A DNA stretch of 21,774 bases, from the IMG/VR virus record IMGVR_UViG_3300025012_000303, positions 1 to 21,774 of that record. One strand, given 5' to 3'. How positions within the stretch are numbered: the stretch's first letter is position 1; each line of letters starts with the position of its first letter. The stretch comes from a virus. Position numbers and translations under genes: made by a program. The notes under the pieces are model-generated. The model was given only the letters and a program-made list of their open reading frames with translations. It did not search any database and was not told where the DNA came from. Of this stretch, positions 15,594 through 21,417 are shown piece by piece.

Positions 15594-15823
15594 TTATGTA
15601 TACCTAATCTAAACAACGCACCTAAAGCTATTAAACTTAGAATAGTTATAATAACCGCTTTTATAATTGTTCTCCATATAGTTTTAGAAGTATCGTCACA
15701 CCACTTCATCCATTTATCTATAAACTTATGATGTTCAAAATGTAACTCCCTATCTACCCAAAACTGACTCAACTTCTCATCTATAGCTTCTGCTACAGCA
15801 CTTTTAACCTCATCACGTGTCAC
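15590..15823 (-). CDS. Single-TM protein, holin candidate
   Basis: 77 aa with a GTG start overlapping the portal stop (GTGA). The N-terminal half is a charged amphipathic helix (MTRDEVKSAVAEAIDEKLSQ) followed by FDKW-like aromatic residues (HKFIDKWMKWCDDTSKTIWR). Residues about 52-72 (IIKAVIITILSLIALGALFR) make one clear transmembrane segment with a short basic tail (LGIHK). A small membrane protein directly upstream of a signal-less endolysin is usually a holin, but single C-terminal segments also occur in other phage proteins. The role is inferred from context. Confidence 0.65.
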   Translation of the reverse strand: MTRDEVKSAVAEAIDEKLSQFWVDRELHFEHHKFIDKWMKWCDDTSKTIWRTIIKAVIITILSLIALGALFRLGIHK

Positions 15824-17604
15824 TGATTCATTCCCAAAGTTTTAGCCATATCTCCAGACATAGATGGCTGACCTGGTTGGCCGCCTTGTAATTTCTGCTG
15901 TTCTATAATCCTCATAGCTGCTTCTTGTAGTTCTGCTATGATAACCTTATCTTTTACACCAAACATTTTAGCTGTTTTCTGTAACAGAGTAGGAGATAAA
16001 GCTATCTGTGGGTTCATAGCTACAAATTGTGTAAAAGTTACCCAACTAACTCTTTCAGATTCAGAAGTTTGTGGTACCAAACTGTCTGCTGCTACTTCGT
16101 ACAAAAACTCACCCTGACCACTCTGTAGGTTCTGTGGATTCAGGTTCTTCCATTCTGCTCCTGTTTCACCTACTATGTTAATTAGTGTGGGTAGAGTAAG
16201 TTCATTTTCATACAGTAAGATTAACTTCCTAGCTACTTGTTCTAAGAAGTCAGAAACACTACCTAAAACTCCACGCTTTCTATTCTCTTGTCTATTACTA
16301 ACTAACTGTGCTACAGTAGCCTTCTCAATCTGAGCCATTTCGGATTCTGGTATAACCTCACCAGCTACATCCATAAAATCCTTACGAAGCATGTTAACAT
16401 CAAAATAAACAGCTTGGTCTAAAGAAGGGTCTTCTATAGCGTTTATATTCCTACCAGACCCACCTTTAGTTTTTATAACCATACCATCATAGGGTTCTTC
16501 TAGTTTAGAAAGTTCTGTATCATCTATAGCACCTTCTTCTACTTCATATTTTCTGTTAAAACGCTTCCTGTGTGTAATAATCTGATTTCTGGTTATGTTG
16601 TATTCATCCTGTGGCCCTAACTGGTGCCATATATAAGGTATAGGATAGGGACTATTCCGACGGTCTATAAACCACATAAACGCATAAGGATGACCCTCTA
16701 TACCATCAGGAGTAGGGTCATTACGGAGTTCCTTGTCATAACCCTCTGATATACAGATAATCCGGTTTTCTTTTATGTCGTAAATTTCCCACACATAAAC
16801 TATTTCACGTTTCTTATTTGTAACATTACCAGGTAGGCTGCTGTTACCACCAGACAAAGGCTTAGCTATATCGTTACCTATTTTACGTTCTTGTTCTAGT
16901 TCCTTATCCTCCTGTCGAACTTCAAAGGCTTTTATGTCTGCTGTGTTCTTGAATAATTTATTAGCCTTAACCTCATCAACAGTCATCTCTATTCGTTCAG
17001 CTACCCAGGTTATGGTTTCTATACTGTCTGCAAAAGGGTCAAACAGTATATCATCAGGATTTCTACGTTGTACTAGAAAGTTCTCTTTGTATAGTTCTGT
17101 AGAAGCTTCTTTTTCTACATAACCATTTTCATCCATTGTAGGTAAGCCAGTAGGACCTGTTATAGCTTTACCAGCATTAGGGTTGTCTCTGTGATAGGGT
17201 GTGTAGAAAGTTTTAGCTACTCCGAAGTTTATAAAAGCATCTAGTACTACTTTTTGTAGTTCTCTTTTAAAACCCTGTTCCCTAACGTGATAATTTAACA
17301 CAGATTCTCTTAGATTAGATTGTTGGTCTAACTGTTGAGCAAGCATTATAGAACCTATCATGGTTCTAGCTGGACGTACGTTGAATTCGGGAGTTATTGT
17401 TTTAAAACTATCTAACTGAGTTTTAACATTAGCAAATATTAGGTTAATAGTTATAAAGGTTTCCTGTGGCCACCAGCTAGGCTGTTGATAACCTTCCCAA
17501 TACTTATCGAGGTCATCTACCCTGAAAGTGTCACGCCATTTCTTTTTAGTAGCCTGCCCACATTTAATCTTGTCAAGCCATTCTGTTACTAGTTCACTTG
17601 GCAT
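15820..17604 (-). CDS. Portal protein
   Basis: 594 aa. The size, its place downstream of the terminases and the sequence pattern fit a portal: KWRDTFRVDDLDKYWEGYQQ and PSWWPQETFITINLIFANVK near the N-terminus, then NPDDILFDPFADSIETITWV and HPYAFMWFIDRRNSPYPIPY. The conserved core follows as QLGPQDEYNITRNQIITHRK, then a long helical region with MAQIEKATVAQLVSNRQENR and FLEQVARKLILLYENE. The C-terminus is Gln/Gly-rich (QQKLQGGQPGQPSMSGDMAK). It should form the twelve-subunit ring at the head vertex, through which DNA enters and leaves, and bind the terminase and adaptor. Its ATG overlaps the small basic gene upstream by 11 bases; AAGGAG lies about 11 bases before it. This size is closer to portals of short-tailed phages. 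Confidence 0.85.
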   Translation of the reverse strand: MPSELVTEWLDKIKCGQATKKKWRDTFRVDDLDKYWEGYQQPSWWPQETFITINLIFANVKTQLDSFKTITPEFNVRPARTMIGSIMLAQQLDQQSNLRESVLNYHVREQGFKRELQKVVLDAFINFGVAKTFYTPYHRDNPNAGKAITGPTGLPTMDENGYVEKEASTELYKENFLVQRRNPDDILFDPFADSIETITWVAERIEMTVDEVKANKLFKNTADIKAFEVRQEDKELEQERKIGNDIAKPLSGGNSSLPGNVTNKKREIVYVWEIYDIKENRIICISEGYDKELRNDPTPDGIEGHPYAFMWFIDRRNSPYPIPYIWHQLGPQDEYNITRNQIITHRKRFNRKYEVEEGAIDDTELSKLEEPYDGMVIKTKGGSGRNINAIEDPSLDQAVYFDVNMLRKDFMDVAGEVIPESEMAQIEKATVAQLVSNRQENRKRGVLGSVSDFLEQVARKLILLYENELTLPTLINIVGETGAEWKNLNPQNLQSGQGEFLYEVAADSLVPQTSESERVSWVTFTQFVAMNPQIALSPTLLQKTAKMFGVKDKVIIAELQEAAMRIIEQQKLQGGQPGQPSMSGDMAKTLGMNQ

Positions 17605-17767
17605 TTATAAAAGCACTCCTTAACGCTGATTGTACTTTACCTTTGTGTTTCTTTCTCTTGTTAGCTGTGGCGTAGAATACAGACTTCCCTTTTTTCTTAC
17701 CGTATTTAGAAGTCATCTTTTTCATAACTTCAGAGCCGTGACCACCATAATATTTACCAATAGGCAT
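17594..17767 (-). CDS. Small basic phage protein (57 aa)
   Basis: 57 aa from the ATG at 17767 (MPIGKYYGGHGSEVMKKMTS), chosen because GAGGTAG lies about 3-7 bases upstream and the peptide from here is the coherent part. A longer frame starting at 17857 would overlap the upstream small gene and encode a low-quality Arg/Ser-rich stretch. The protein is very basic (KYGKKKGKSVFYATANKRKK), with a Gly/Tyr-rich start. I have seen 'MPIGKYYGG.G..V...M...YG..KGk.vFYATaNK' in many environmental phages, always small and next to the portal, with no known role. It may bind DNA or the packaging machine. It overlaps the portal gene by 11 bases. Confidence 0.75.
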   Translation of the reverse strand: MPIGKYYGGHGSEVMKKMTSKYGKKKGKSVFYATANKRKKHKGKVQSALRSAFINAK

Positions 17768-17927
17768 AGCTACCTCTATTAGCCTTCGGGGGCTTCGCCC
17801 CCTCAGTGGGGAACATTTTTGTAGACGGGATAGGATTTCCGATTTCGTCTGACCCAATAACCACCAGCGGAACGTTCCCCAACAAACCGCCTAACTGTTT
17901 AAAGTCCAAGCTACTGGGCCAAGTCAT
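17754..17927 (-). CDS. Tiny phage protein overlapping terminase (57 aa)
   Basis: An ATG at 17927 overlaps the terminase TGA as ATGA and opens a 57-codon frame ending in TAA at 17754: MTWPSSLDFKQLGGLLGNVP, then LVVIGSDEIGNPIPSTKMFP and TEGAKPPKANRGSYAYW. The hydrophobic core and Pro/Gly-rich tail look like a genuine peptide, and the start-stop overlap is the junction used throughout the operon. Its last 14 bases overlap the next gene's start. It covers the 156-base gap that would otherwise follow the terminase gene. A GC-rich hairpin lies inside its 3' half. Function unknown. Confidence 0.6.
   Translation of the reverse strand: MTWPSSLDFKQLGGLLGNVPLVVIGSDEIGNPIPSTKMFPTEGAKPPKANRGSYAYW
17788..17802. 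other. Very GC-rich hairpin within small gene
   Basis: GGGGGC-TTC-GCCCCC (plus strand) is a 6-bp all-G/C stem with a 3-base loop; the minus-strand RNA form is GGGGGCGAAGCCCCC. It lies about 20 bases before the ribosome site of the small basic gene, and inside the 57-aa coding frame above. In an AT-rich genome such a hairpin is conspicuous. It could regulate translation of the next gene, slow ribosomes or be a protein-binding site. Confidence 0.55.
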
Positions 17928-19390
17928 ATAATACCCCTGTTCATCAACCCAAACACTTCTCTTCTGTTCTGTCCAGTTCTTTTACTAATAGCTGTAGCTG
18001 TTAACATACGTTCCCGCAAGGCTAAAAAGCTATTAAAAGGAGTCTTAGCAGCTATCTTGGCTGGATTAGGTCTAGTCATTATACCATACCGTAAGGCATC
18101 ACAAGCATGATCGTTCATTTTTTTAGGTTGTTCTTTACTAGTGTCTTCACTACTACGATTCTTCCATATATAATCAGGTATTTCCAGAATAAGGTTAACA
18201 CAGTTTCTGAAAATAAAAAGGGTAGGGCTACCTAGAGTAGCTGTTAGTGGATGAATCTTATCTGGCCTAATGGTCAGGAACTCCCCTACCCTATTTATAC
18301 CAGCTTCTACTTCGTTGTTAGCCTTGCTACAGTATAGACCGTGTTCTCTGTATTCATCAGCTACAGACCAGAATTTGTGGTCCTTCTCCATAGTCCTACC
18401 CCAAGATTCGGGAGGAAGTTTTGTACAGGTATAGTCTTCATTCTCTGATAGCGACTTAATAGCTTTACAGTGGTCACTGACCAAGCCAGGACTGTAATAC
18501 TCCCGATAAACATAAATATTCCCGTCATAATCTATAGCAAACCATAAGCAAGCTGTAGGATTAACCTGCCCGTGGTCTATGGCTCTGAACTTACGCCATT
18601 CCTGTGGTATGGAGAAAGGCTCTATAACATGATCGTTGAAGTCAAACATAGGCCAAATCTGACCAGCTAAAGCATCCCAGTTCCCTTTTATATACTTAGA
18701 AACCCAAGATTCTGGATTTGATTCTTTAAGGTCAGGGATGTAGTCAGAGGGTAGGTAGGGATTATCTGTAGGAAGAGCCTGTATAAAACTATGTCTAGGT
18801 AAAGGTTTACCCATCTTCTCAGGAGTTACAAACAGATTCTTAACCCAACCTGGTTCAGGATTACTGGCTAATAGACCTGTAAATGGAGGGTATGTACCAG
18901 AAGGGAGCTTCCATCTAAGGCGGGATTTCAGCATTCTGAAGTTATCCAACACTGTTTCAGAAGCTTCGTCTATACCAAAAAAGCCTATCTCCAGTGACTT
19001 AATACGTTCAAAATCAGAAGCCTCTCCCAAACCACCGTAGAGGATTTCACTTCCGTTTGTAAAGTAAAGCATTTTATCTGTTTTATGGTGATTAGACAAC
19101 AACCGCTGCTTAGTGATTGATTCTATTTCTGCTACTAACTTTAGGAGAGTTTTCAGTGTAGTATTAACAAAAGCTCTAGATTCATGTCTACAGAGAAAGC
19201 CTCTATTACCATTAAAAGCTAATGACAACCGTAAGCTCTCTGCTGCTACTGCTACCGACTTACCTCCTCCTACCGCACCTCCGTATAGCTTATACCTAGC
19301 TGGACAATCCCTGAACTGAGCCTGTCTGTGTGTAGGGCCTTTTACTCCGTATAGAAGGTCTATACCAGTGTCAGTCGGTGTTAGTAGCAC
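17924..19390 (-). CDS. terL: Terminase large subunit
   Basis: 488 aa with GTG start (MLLTPTDTG), GGAGAA about 8 bases upstream, overlapping the small-subunit gene by 20 bases. It is the packaging motor and DNA nuclease. N-terminal ATPase: Walker A YGGAVGGGKS at 36-45, Walker B IGFFGIDEASE at 135-145 with the catalytic Glu, and the LLASNPEPGWVK coupling motif near 173-184. C-terminal RNase H-like nuclease: first Asp in FRAIDHGQVNPTACLWFAID (D272) and the last acidic site in NDHACDALRYGI near residue 440. All the key residues are present, so it should be active. It cuts concatemers and threads DNA through the portal. Overlap with the small subunit suggests coupled translation. Confidence 0.93.
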   Translation of the reverse strand: MLLTPTDTGIDLLYGVKGPTHRQAQFRDCPARYKLYGGAVGGGKSVAVAAESLRLSLAFNGNRGFLCRHESRAFVNTTLKTLLKLVAEIESITKQRLLSNHHKTDKMLYFTNGSEILYGGLGEASDFERIKSLEIGFFGIDEASETVLDNFRMLKSRLRWKLPSGTYPPFTGLLASNPEPGWVKNLFVTPEKMGKPLPRHSFIQALPTDNPYLPSDYIPDLKESNPESWVSKYIKGNWDALAGQIWPMFDFNDHVIEPFSIPQEWRKFRAIDHGQVNPTACLWFAIDYDGNIYVYREYYSPGLVSDHCKAIKSLSENEDYTCTKLPPESWGRTMEKDHKFWSVADEYREHGLYCSKANNEVEAGINRVGEFLTIRPDKIHPLTATLGSPTLFIFRNCVNLILEIPDYIWKNRSSEDTSKEQPKKMNDHACDALRYGIMTRPNPAKIAAKTPFNSFLALRERMLTATAISKRTGQNRREVFGLMNRGII

Positions 19391-19805
19391 TATCTAGTTC
19401 TCCTGTTTCATTCTGAACCTCCCAGTGAGGAGGAGTATATAGATTAATAGAACCTGAAACTTCTTGTTCTAATTTGATAGCAGGATTAAAACCGGTTCGG
19501 TTTAGGATTTCCCTCGCTGACTGTAGCCGAACTCTGGGGTCTGTATCGGTTACAGTATCAGACAGAGCATCTATAGCTTTATCAGACAGAATATTCAACT
19601 TGTCCTGCCTACTAGACCTACGCTCTTCACGGAGTTTAGATTCAACCTGCTTCCATATTTGGCTACTTCTCAGAAGGGAAAGCCTAGATTCTGTTATAGA
19701 AAACTCCGCTGCTACTTGTCTAGGTAGAACTCCTTCCAAAAGCCTAAGCATAATCGCTTCGTGTCTGGCAGATAGCTGGTCTATATCGGACATAAGAGTA
19801 GTCAT
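19371..19805 (-). CDS. terS: Terminase small subunit (probable)
   Basis: 144 aa from the first ATG (MTTLMSDIDQL), or 140 aa from the second ATG at 19793. The predicted promoter lies so close (-10 at 19820-19815) that transcription would start around 19808, leaving almost no leader for the first ATG and about 15 bases for the second. The N-terminal part is a helix-turn-helix-like DNA-binding domain (LEGVLPRQVAAEFSITESRL SLLRSSQIWK), followed by a charged helix (VESKLREERRSSRQDKLNIL) and a helical oligomerisation region (DPRVRLQSAREILNRTGFN). It should recognise viral DNA and load the large subunit. Direct adjacency to the large terminase gene supports this. Confidence 0.75.
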   Translation of the reverse strand: MTTLMSDIDQLSARHEAIMLRLLEGVLPRQVAAEFSITESRLSLLRSSQIWKQVESKLREERRSSRQDKLNILSDKAIDALSDTVTDTDPRVRLQSAREILNRTGFNPAIKLEQEVSGSINLYTPPHWEVQNETGELDSATNTD

Positions 19806-19858
19806 TTCCTGTATAGTGTAGCAGGGCTTTTAGGAAATGTCAAGATTTTTTTTAAAAA
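19803..19858 (-). promoter_or_regulatory. Late-operon promoter before terminase
   Basis: On the minus strand TTGACA (19842-19837), a perfect -35 box, is followed after exactly 17 bases by TACACT at 19820-19815, with an A/T-rich upstream stretch. It points at the terminase genes. The expected start site, about 19808, is within a few bases of the first ATG. The upstream half of this promoter is repeated at 19963-19986. Confidence 0.7.
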
Positions 19859-19986
19859 CAAATGTCCATTTATACACTCTTAATACACTTTGTAAACATT
19901 ACACCCTTGTATAGCTCAGAATGGCCAAAGGTCGCTTAGACATTTACAAAATAGCTTTTTCAGAAATGTCAAGATTTTTTTAAAAA
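19834..19986. repeat. Duplicated promoter-like element (two direct copies)
   Basis: A 24-25 base sequence containing GAAATGTCAAGA, a T7-8 run and A5 occurs at 19834-19858 and again at 19963-19986, 129 bases apart. On the minus strand both copies provide the same TTGACA -35 box preceded by an A/T-rich tract. The first has a good -10 at 17 bases; the second has only a weak one (TTGTAA). The second may be an upstream operator, a second promoter or a relic. Confidence 0.7.
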
Positions 19987-20121
19987 GAACGGTCAATAGA
20001 TATAACTAAAAGAATGTCCAATAAAATTATTAAATTCTTATAGTCAGTGCTTAGCTAACAAACAATGACCGTTGTTTAGAAGTTACCTAGTTAGAAACAG
20101 AGGCTTCCCTGCCTTTAAACC

Positions 20122-20143
20122 ACCCACCGCCCCCGACCCCCCC
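20122..20143 (-). other. C-rich tract, possible G-quadruplex on minus strand
   Basis: The plus strand has short C runs, a C5 run (20130-20134) and a C7 run (20137-20143). Minus-strand reading gives GGGGGGG-TC-GGGGG-CGGT-GGG, enough G tracts for a quadruplex if the longest is split in two. It stands out in AT-rich surroundings. Function not shown. Confidence 0.4.
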
Positions 20144-20167
20144 TTATGGCCTCCTACTTAGATCGGG

Positions 20168-20195
20168 ATAGCTGGAAAGGATAAACTCCAGCTAT
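20168..20195. promoter_or_regulatory. Perfect 9-bp hairpin/inverted repeat upstream of rightward promoter
   Basis: ATAGCTGGA and TCCAGCTAT form a perfect 9-bp inverted repeat around a 10-base loop, 15 bases before the -35 box at 20210. No U run follows. It could be an operator for the rightward gene or a leftward-transcript structure. The protein that would bind is not known. Confidence 0.5.
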
Positions 20196-20209
20196 TTCGG
20201 AATAAAGAC

Positions 20210-20244
20210 TTGCTATCCTGCTGAGGTCTGCTATAATTATATTA
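20210..20244 (+). promoter_or_regulatory. Rightward promoter with extended -10
   Basis: TTGCTA (20210-20215), 16-base spacer, then a perfect TATAAT (20232-20237) with a TG three bases before it (TGCTATAAT), so an extended -10. The expected start is near 20244, giving a leader of about 38 bases before the ATG at 20282, with AAGGAG at 20269-20274. The promoter before the 85-aa gene shares the TTGCTAT...CTGCTATA layout. Confidence 0.65.
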
Positions 20245-20281
20245 AGACTTGCAATTATGCAGGCTATAAAGGAGATATAAG

Positions 20282-20569
20282 ATGAATAAAAACCACAAAG
20301 AAACAAGAGAGGTAGATGCAAAAAAGGTCAATCAGAAGAAGACTATTGATATTATGGTTTATTCTGATGCAGACCTTAAAGAATGCACCCACTTTCCTTT
20401 TGAAGAACTGAAGTTTATCAATAAACAACTTATAATCAAGGCAATGGATGCTTGTAGAAAAGAGATGGAAGAGCCTGAAAAGGCTAAAGATAGAGAATTG
20501 CTATCCCTGCTGAAGGGCCTTTCTCCGGATCAGCTTGCAGCTATTCAGAAGATGCAGCCAAAGGGATAA
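20282..20569 (+). CDS. Charged protein of unknown function, rightward block
   Basis: 95 aa, ATG 7 bases after AAGGAG. I do not recognise it. The first 22 residues are very polar and basic (MNKNHKETREVDAKKVNQKK). Residues 23-60 contain a possible mixed alpha/beta core (TIDIMVYSDADLKECTHFPF EELKFINKQLII). The rest is a charged helix (KAMDACRKEMEEPEKAKDRE) and a short end (LLSLLKGLSPDQLAAIQKMQ). The last segment resembles the small amphipathic tail that ends some DNA-binding proteins, but no helix-turn-helix is clear. It has its own promoter and terminator, so it is a separate unit and may be regulatory or early. A copy of the TGCTATCC word lies in its coding frame (20499-20506). Confidence 0.7.
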   Translation: MNKNHKETREVDAKKVNQKKTIDIMVYSDADLKECTHFPFEELKFINKQLIIKAMDACRKEMEEPEKAKDRELLSLLKGLSPDQLAAIQKMQPKG

Positions 20570-20594
20570 TATCCCTGCCCAATAGCACCCTATA

Positions 20595-20631
20595 GAGGGC
20601 ATAGCAATCAATCGCTATGCCCTCTTTTTTT
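20595..20631 (+). terminator. Strong intrinsic terminator
   Basis: GAGGGCATAGC (20595-20605) pairs perfectly over 11 bp with GCTATGCCCTC (20614-20624) around an 8-base loop (AATCAATC), followed by seven T (20625-20631). It closes the 95-aa gene 26 bases after its stop. This is a textbook rho-independent terminator. Confidence 0.9.
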
Positions 20632-20641
20632 GCCTTATCCC

Positions 20642-20768
20642 TGCTATCCTATCCTATCCTATAGCTTGCTATCCTGATAAAGGCTATATAGCCTTGTAGA
20701 AGCTCACAAGCCCAACTCTATGCTATCAAAGGCTTTCTGAGCTAAACTATTCAAAAAAAATGCTATCC
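20642..20768 (+). repeat. TATCC tandem and TGCTATCC octamer cluster
   Basis: TATCC occurs four times almost back to back at 20645-20660 (CTATCCTATCCTATCCTATA). The octamer TGCTATCC is present at 20211, 20499, 20642, 20667 and 20761, all plus strand. One lies in the -35 region of the rightward promoter and one in the 95-aa gene. Uneven spacing argues against a tandem repeat and for a binding word. Confidence 0.55.
20680..20695. repeat. 16-bp perfect palindrome
   Basis: AAGGCTATATAGCCTT (20680-20695) is self-complementary over all 16 bases. It sits between the TATCC cluster and the large repeat arrays and could be a dimer operator or an origin element. Confidence 0.6.
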
Positions 20769-20790
20769 CGAAATTAGAAAATATACCTAT

Positions 20791-21006
20791 CTATTCCTAA
20801 GCTATTGATATATAAAGCTATATCCTAAAATAAGCTAAAATAAAAAGAGATAAGCTTTCCCTATTCCTAAGCTATTGATATATAAGCCCATACCTCAGAA
20901 TGAGCAAAGGTAGGGATAAGCTTTCCCATCATGCAAGCTATTGATTTTATAGGCAATATATCAAAATGAGATAAGATTCTGCAAAAGGGCTATGCCTATG
21001 CCTACC
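20791..21006 (+). repeat. Left array: three imperfect units of 47-70 bp
   Basis: Units begin AAGCTATTGAT at 20799, 20869 and 20935 (steps of 70 and 66 bases). Units 1 and 2 share a 25-base stretch without a mismatch (20791-20815 and 20861-20885). They end near GATAAGCTTTCCC (20849-20861) and GGGATAAGCTTTCCC (20913-20927). Unit 3 ends GATAAGATTCTGC and leads into TGCAAAAGGGCTATGCC. Confidence 0.85.
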
Positions 21007-21110
21007 CCCCCCCTTTTTCTATGTAGTCTTCCCTTACGTGTAGTCTGTACGTGTGTGATTTTTTTTTTTTTTTTTTTTTATATAAACACTACACGTAGTC
21101 TGACAGTAGA
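21005..21110. other. Centre of the inverted arrays: C9, T21, nested inverted repeat
   Basis: A C9 run (21005-21013), an ACGTGTAGT/ACTACACGT inverted pair (21036-21044 and 21088-21096), a T21 run (21059-21079) and two direct GTAGTCTG words (21040 and 21095) sit between the arms. No gene or promoter is evident. A long T run could act as an unwinding or phase-variable element. Confidence 0.6.
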
Positions 21111-21128
21111 TTAGTAGGACAGACGTAA

Positions 21129-21345
21129 GCCGAGGCATAGGCAGGCATAGCCTATTTTGCAATTCTTATCCCTATTTAAGAATAGCTCATATATATCAAT
21201 AGCTTAAATAGCATCAAAGCTTATCCCTACTTTATCTCATTCTGCTATTTAGCAATAAAATCAATGGCTTAGAGATAGCAAAAGCTTATCCCTACTTTAG
21301 CATTATTTTATTTCTTAGGCATTCATATCAGATATCAAAGCTATT
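21129..21345 (-). repeat. Right array: inverted counterparts of the left units
   Basis: Read on the minus strand, units start with AAGCTATTGATATATATG at 21205 and AAGCCATTGATTTTATTGC at 21270, and a degenerate AGCTTTGATATCTGATATG near 21342. Their ends are GGGATAAGAAT, AGTAGGGATAAGCTTTG and AGTAGGGATAAGCTTTT. The inner end is TGCAAAATAGGCTATGCC, matching the left array's inner end except for a 4-base insertion. A further AAGCTATTGATTTTA at 21338 is in plus orientation. Confidence 0.8.
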
Positions 21346-21381
21346 GATTTTATTAAGAATTTCCCTCTTTAAATATATGCC

Positions 21382-21410
21382 TTGCTATTCTATTCTATCT
21401 CTGCTATATT
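21382..21410 (+). promoter_or_regulatory. Promoter of the 85-aa gene, possibly leaderless
   Basis: TTGCTA (21382-21387), 17-base spacer, TATATT (21405-21410) with TGC just before it. The expected start, about 21417, is at or next to the ATG at 21418. It resembles the promoter of the 95-aa gene (TTGCTAT ... CTGCTATAA). Confidence 0.55.
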
Positions 21411-21417
21411 ATAAGGA

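Larger units (their letters stand above)
19806..20281. other. Divergent control region between leftward and rightward genes
   Basis: These 476 bases hold no convincing gene. From left to right they contain the promoter for the terminase genes, its duplicated element, AACGGTCA (about 19988) and its inverse TGACCGTT (about 20066), a C-rich stretch, the hairpin 20168-20195, and the rightward promoter with its leader. Regulatory use is inferred from position and the repeats. Confidence 0.6.
20570..21417. other. 848-base repeat-rich non-coding region, candidate origin
   Basis: No coding gene is visible on either strand. The stretch begins with the terminator, then has TATCC tandem copies and TGCTATCC octamers (20642-20768). 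A 16-bp palindrome (20680-20695) and the large inverted-repeat arrays (20791-21345) flank a C9/T21 centre, and a promoter (21382-21410) lies at its right end. The arrangement of iteron-like repeats plus a low-melting centre beside a rightward promoter resembles replication origins of phages and plasmids; initiator identity is unknown. Confidence 0.55.

Noticed and set aside
17594-17857. Longer form of the small basic gene starting at 17857
   Set aside because: The extra 30 residues overlap the 57-aa gene that has an ATGA junction, are Arg/Ser-rich without a strong ribosome site, and the familiar MPIGKYYGG start lies at 17767 with GAGGTAG before it.
19474-19821. 115-aa plus-strand open frame opposite the small terminase gene
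   Set aside because: It is entirely antisense to a gene with a good domain pattern and promoter, and its peptide is Ser/Leu-rich without any motif.
19905-19935. tRNA-like stretch (TAGCTCAGAATGG)
   Set aside because: It resembles a tRNA D arm, but I found no acceptor stem, anticodon stem or T arm in the flanking bases.
20791-21345. CRISPR array
   Set aside because: The repeat units are 47-70 bases long, imperfect and present in both orientations, so they do not fit short identical repeats with unique spacers.
20791-21345. Insertion sequence with terminal inverted repeats
   Set aside because: The arms face each other but the 125-base centre holds no transposase and I see no flanking target duplication.
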